This document shows, in pieces, positions 62,100 through 64,000 of a stretch of 64,000 bases of DNA. The translations under genes and the position numbers were made by a program. Under the pieces are notes generated by a model, which made no database searches, was not told the origin of the DNA, and saw only the letters and a list, made by a program, of their open reading frames with translations. The DNA is from Blastocatellia bacterium (GTDB taxonomy: Bacteria > Acidobacteriota > Blastocatellia > HR10): positions 60,780 through 124,779 of the forward strand of contig JANWYV010000034.1 of the NCBI GenBank assembly GCA_025055075.1. The letters are read 5' to 3'. Within the stretch, counting starts at the first letter, position 1; every line of letters begins with the position of its first letter.

Positions 62100-63384
62100 G
62101 CGCATCTATCGCGATCCGGTGCACAACATCATCTCGCTGGAGGAGACGGATCCCGACGACCGATTGCTCGTTCGGTTGATTGATACCCCGGAGTTTCAAC
62201 GCCTGCGCCGGATCAGACAATTGGGGTTGGCGCTCTTCACCTATCAAGGAGCCGAGCACAGCCGCTTCTCCCATTCGCTCGGCGTGATGCATCTGATGCG
62301 GCGCGTCCTCGCTCTCCTCGGACAGCGGTATTCCATTGATCGCGAGGTGCGGCTGACGGCCATGTGCGCGGCGCTGCTCCATGATGTCGGACATGGGCCG
62401 TTCTCGCATGTCATGGAGACCGTGCTCGGTTATCGGCATGAGGAATGGGGAGTGCGGATCATCCTCGATGAAGGGACGCTGATCCATCGCTTGCTCAGTG
62501 AGCGCGATCGGGAATTGCCCGCGCGCGTTGTCGCCGTCTTGCAGCATACCTATCGGCCGCGATTCATCTCTCAATTGATCTCCAGTCAGATGGACGTGGA
62601 TCGCTTCGACTATCTCCTGCGCGATAGCTTGATGACGGGGGCCAAATACGGTTTCTACGATTTGGAGTGGATCCTCCACACGTTGGAGATCGCCCCTGAG
62701 CAAGAATGTCTCTACGTCGCGGCCAAAGGGCTCTACGCCGTCGAGGAATATCTGCAGGCGCGCTATTACATGTTCCGTCAGGTCTACTTCCATCGGAATC
62801 TGCGAGCGGCCGAGGCGATGCTTCGCTCCATCTTCCGACGCGCCATTGATCTCATGGCGAGCGATCGCTTACAGCACATCGTTCCTGATTCTGTGATGGC
62901 GAAGGTCCTTCGGCGCGAGTCGCTCTCGACCGAAGAATATCTCGCCCTCGATGATCATGACATCATGTTCCACATCAAGTGGTGGACGAAGGAGCCCGAT
63001 CCCATCCTGAGCGATCTGGCGAGCAGGTTCCTTCATCGCCGTCTCTTCAAGTCCGTGGATGTGCAGGTCAACGCCGAGCGCCGACGACGATTCCTCGAAC
63101 AAGCGCGCCGGATCGTCGAGGCCGCGGGATTCGATCCTCGTTACTATCTGGTCGAGGATCGGGCGAGCGACATTCCGTACCTTGGTCCGTATTCTCCGGA
63201 GACGTCGGGGCCGGAGAACCGTATCTACGTCGAGGCAAACGGAGGAAGCCGCACCTTGCGCGAGATCACCGAAGTCTCTCCTGCGATCCGCCGATTGCGG
63301 CGATTTCATATTGATCGGCTCTGCTTCCCCGAAGCCGTGAGCGAGACCATTCGCAACTTGGTGGAACAGGAGGAGAAGGGATGA
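62092..63384 (+). CDS. HD-superfamily phosphohydrolase
   Basis: 430-residue HD-domain protein of the dGTPase/SAMHD1-like group. Metal ligands: [14 protein letters not shown] (first His), [12 protein letters not shown] (HD pair) and [12 protein letters not shown] (distal Asp). The start [12 protein letters not shown] is shared by the family (YdhJ/MJ-type HD proteins). Substrate uncertain (dNTP or nucleotide). It overlaps tsaD and the following nucleotidase-like gene (ATGA), so all are coupled in one operon with mtnA. Confidence 0.88.
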   Translation: MAERIYRDPVHNIISLEETDPDDRLLVRLIDTPEFQRLRRIRQLGLALFTYQGAEHSRFSHSLGVMHLMRRVLALLGQRYSIDREVRLTAMCAALLHDVGHGPFSHVMETVLGYRHEEWGVRIILDEGTLIHRLLSERDRELPARVVAVLQHTYRPRFISQLISSQMDVDRFDYLLRDSLMTGAKYGFYDLEWILHTLEIAPEQECLYVAAKGLYAVEEYLQARYYMFRQVYFHRNLRAAEAMLRSIFRRAIDLMASDRLQHIVPDSVMAKVLRRESLSTEEYLALDDHDIMFHIKWWTKEPDPILSDLASRFLHRRLFKSVDVQVNAERRRRFLEQARRIVEAAGFDPRYYLVEDRASDIPYLGPYSPETSGPENRIYVEANGGSRTLREITEVSPAIRRLRRFHIDRLCFPEAVSETIRNLVEQEEKG

Positions 63385-64000
63385 AGGTCTCCCGTCGAAC
63401 GTTTCTCGCAGGTAGTCTTCGGACCGGCGCCGCAATGCTCTTTACGAGTTGGCCGGTCGCGTCAGCCCTGCCTCCGGATGAAATCGAGACGAAGATCACG
63501 CTCCTGCACACGAACGATGTGCATTCGCGATTGGAGCCGTTCCCCGACGATGATCCGCAATATGCCGGATTGGGCGGGGCTGCTCGACGGGCAGCGCTCG
63601 TCAAACGCATCCGCCGGGAGAATCCGAACACGCTGCTTCTGGATGCCGGCGATGCGTTCCAAGGAACGCCCTACTACAACGTTTATCGCGGCGAGGCCGA
63701 TTATCAGGTCATGTCGGCCATCGGCTATGACGTCGTCACATTGGGGAATCATGAGTTCGATAGCGGATTGGAAGCGCTCGCTCGCGCGCTCAATTTCGCG
63801 AAATTCGAAGTCGTCAGCGCGAATTACGATTTCCGCGACACATTGCTCCGAGATCGCATCAAGCCTTATGTCGTGAGAGAACTCGCGGGCGTGCGCATCG
63901 GCATCTTCGGGCTCGGGATCGCTCTGGATGGATTAGTGCCGGAACGACTTCGCATGGGCGTGCGCTATTACGATCCCATCGCGACGGCGCGCGCCATGGT
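63381..64000 (+). CDS. 5'-nucleotidase-like metallophosphoesterase, Tat-exported (5' part)
   Basis: The frame is open from ATG 63381 to the window end, 206 codons, so the 3' part is missing. It has a Tat signal (SRRTFLAGS, residues 4-12, then a hydrophobic stretch) and the calcineurin-type metallophosphoesterase start [28 protein letters not shown] and [14 protein letters not shown], as in UshA/SoxB-type 5'-nucleotidases. Expected role: hydrolysis of extracellular nucleotides or 2',3'-cyclic nucleotides after export. Start follows AGGAGGAGAAGGG. Confidence 0.88.
   Translation, partial: MKVSRRTFLAGSLRTGAAMLFTSWPVASALPPDEIETKITLLHTNDVHSRLEPFPDDDPQYAGLGGAARRAALVKRIRRENPNTLLLDAGDAFQGTPYYNVYRGEADYQVMSAIGYDVVTLGNHEFDSGLEALARALNFAKFEVVSANYDFRDTLLRDRIKPYVVRELAGVRIGIFGLGIALDGLVPERLRMGVRYYDPIATARAM

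Overview
The window is a GC-rich (roughly 60 %) bacterial chromosome segment, densely packed, with housekeeping genes throughout and no phage, IS element, CRISPR array or rRNA operon that I can see. The gene content (b6f-like complex with a large multiheme cytochrome c, aa3-type oxidase with two subunit III genes, TonB-type and outer-membrane beta-barrel proteins, Mpl peptidoglycan recycling) points to a Gram-negative, aerobically respiring organism. An Acidobacteriota-like, possibly thermophilic, lineage is my best guess; this is inferred from gene style only and is tentative.

Layout. 0-6 kb: 3' part of thiI, an FTR1-type iron permease, a DUF3142-like lipoprotein, a TPR protein and a convergent secreted amidohydrolase. 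6-20 kb: a respiratory island. On the + strand lie a Rieske protein, cytochrome b6-like and subunit IV-like proteins, a 1062-residue octaheme cytochrome c, a cupredoxin-like lipoprotein, heme A synthase and heme O synthase. Converging on it from the - strand is a cytochrome oxidase operon (subunits II, I, III, III, IV and a CxxC membrane protein) containing an unannotated-looking 33-codon ORF between subunits II and I. Together these could carry electrons from quinol to oxygen and make the heme A that the oxidase needs.

20-30 kb (- strand): a long run of Gfo/Idh oxidoreductase, TonB-like protein, a 25-codon ORF, miaA, hfq, tmk, holB, proS and two adjacent MetE-core genes, of which only one keeps the zinc ligands. 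30-38 kb (+): GT39/ArnT-like transferase, Hsp20, rpoD overlapping rho, a small secreted protein and comM. 38-45 kb: an MFS transporter preceded by a 57-codon gene, a GT4 glycosyltransferase, a ComEA-like protein, mpl, rlmN, a tiny operon of two related hydrophobic micropeptides, and rsmD. 45-64 kb: beta-barrel protein, gamma-carbonic anhydrase-like protein, hisS, aspS, mutL, a solitary groEL, tRNA-Lys, a TPR protein, an APC permease/UspA/RCK cluster, prmA, rsmE, mtnA, tsaD, an HD hydrolase, and the 5' part of a Tat-exported 5'-nucleotidase-like gene.

The most unusual signals are the self-contained micropeptide operon at 43.43-43.78 kb (promoter with a palindromic -35, two strong Shine-Dalgarno sites, terminator), the recurrent placement of -10 boxes 5-10 nt before start codons (leaderless mRNAs), the architecture of the octaheme protein, and several short ORFs whose boundaries fit neatly between or ahead of known genes.
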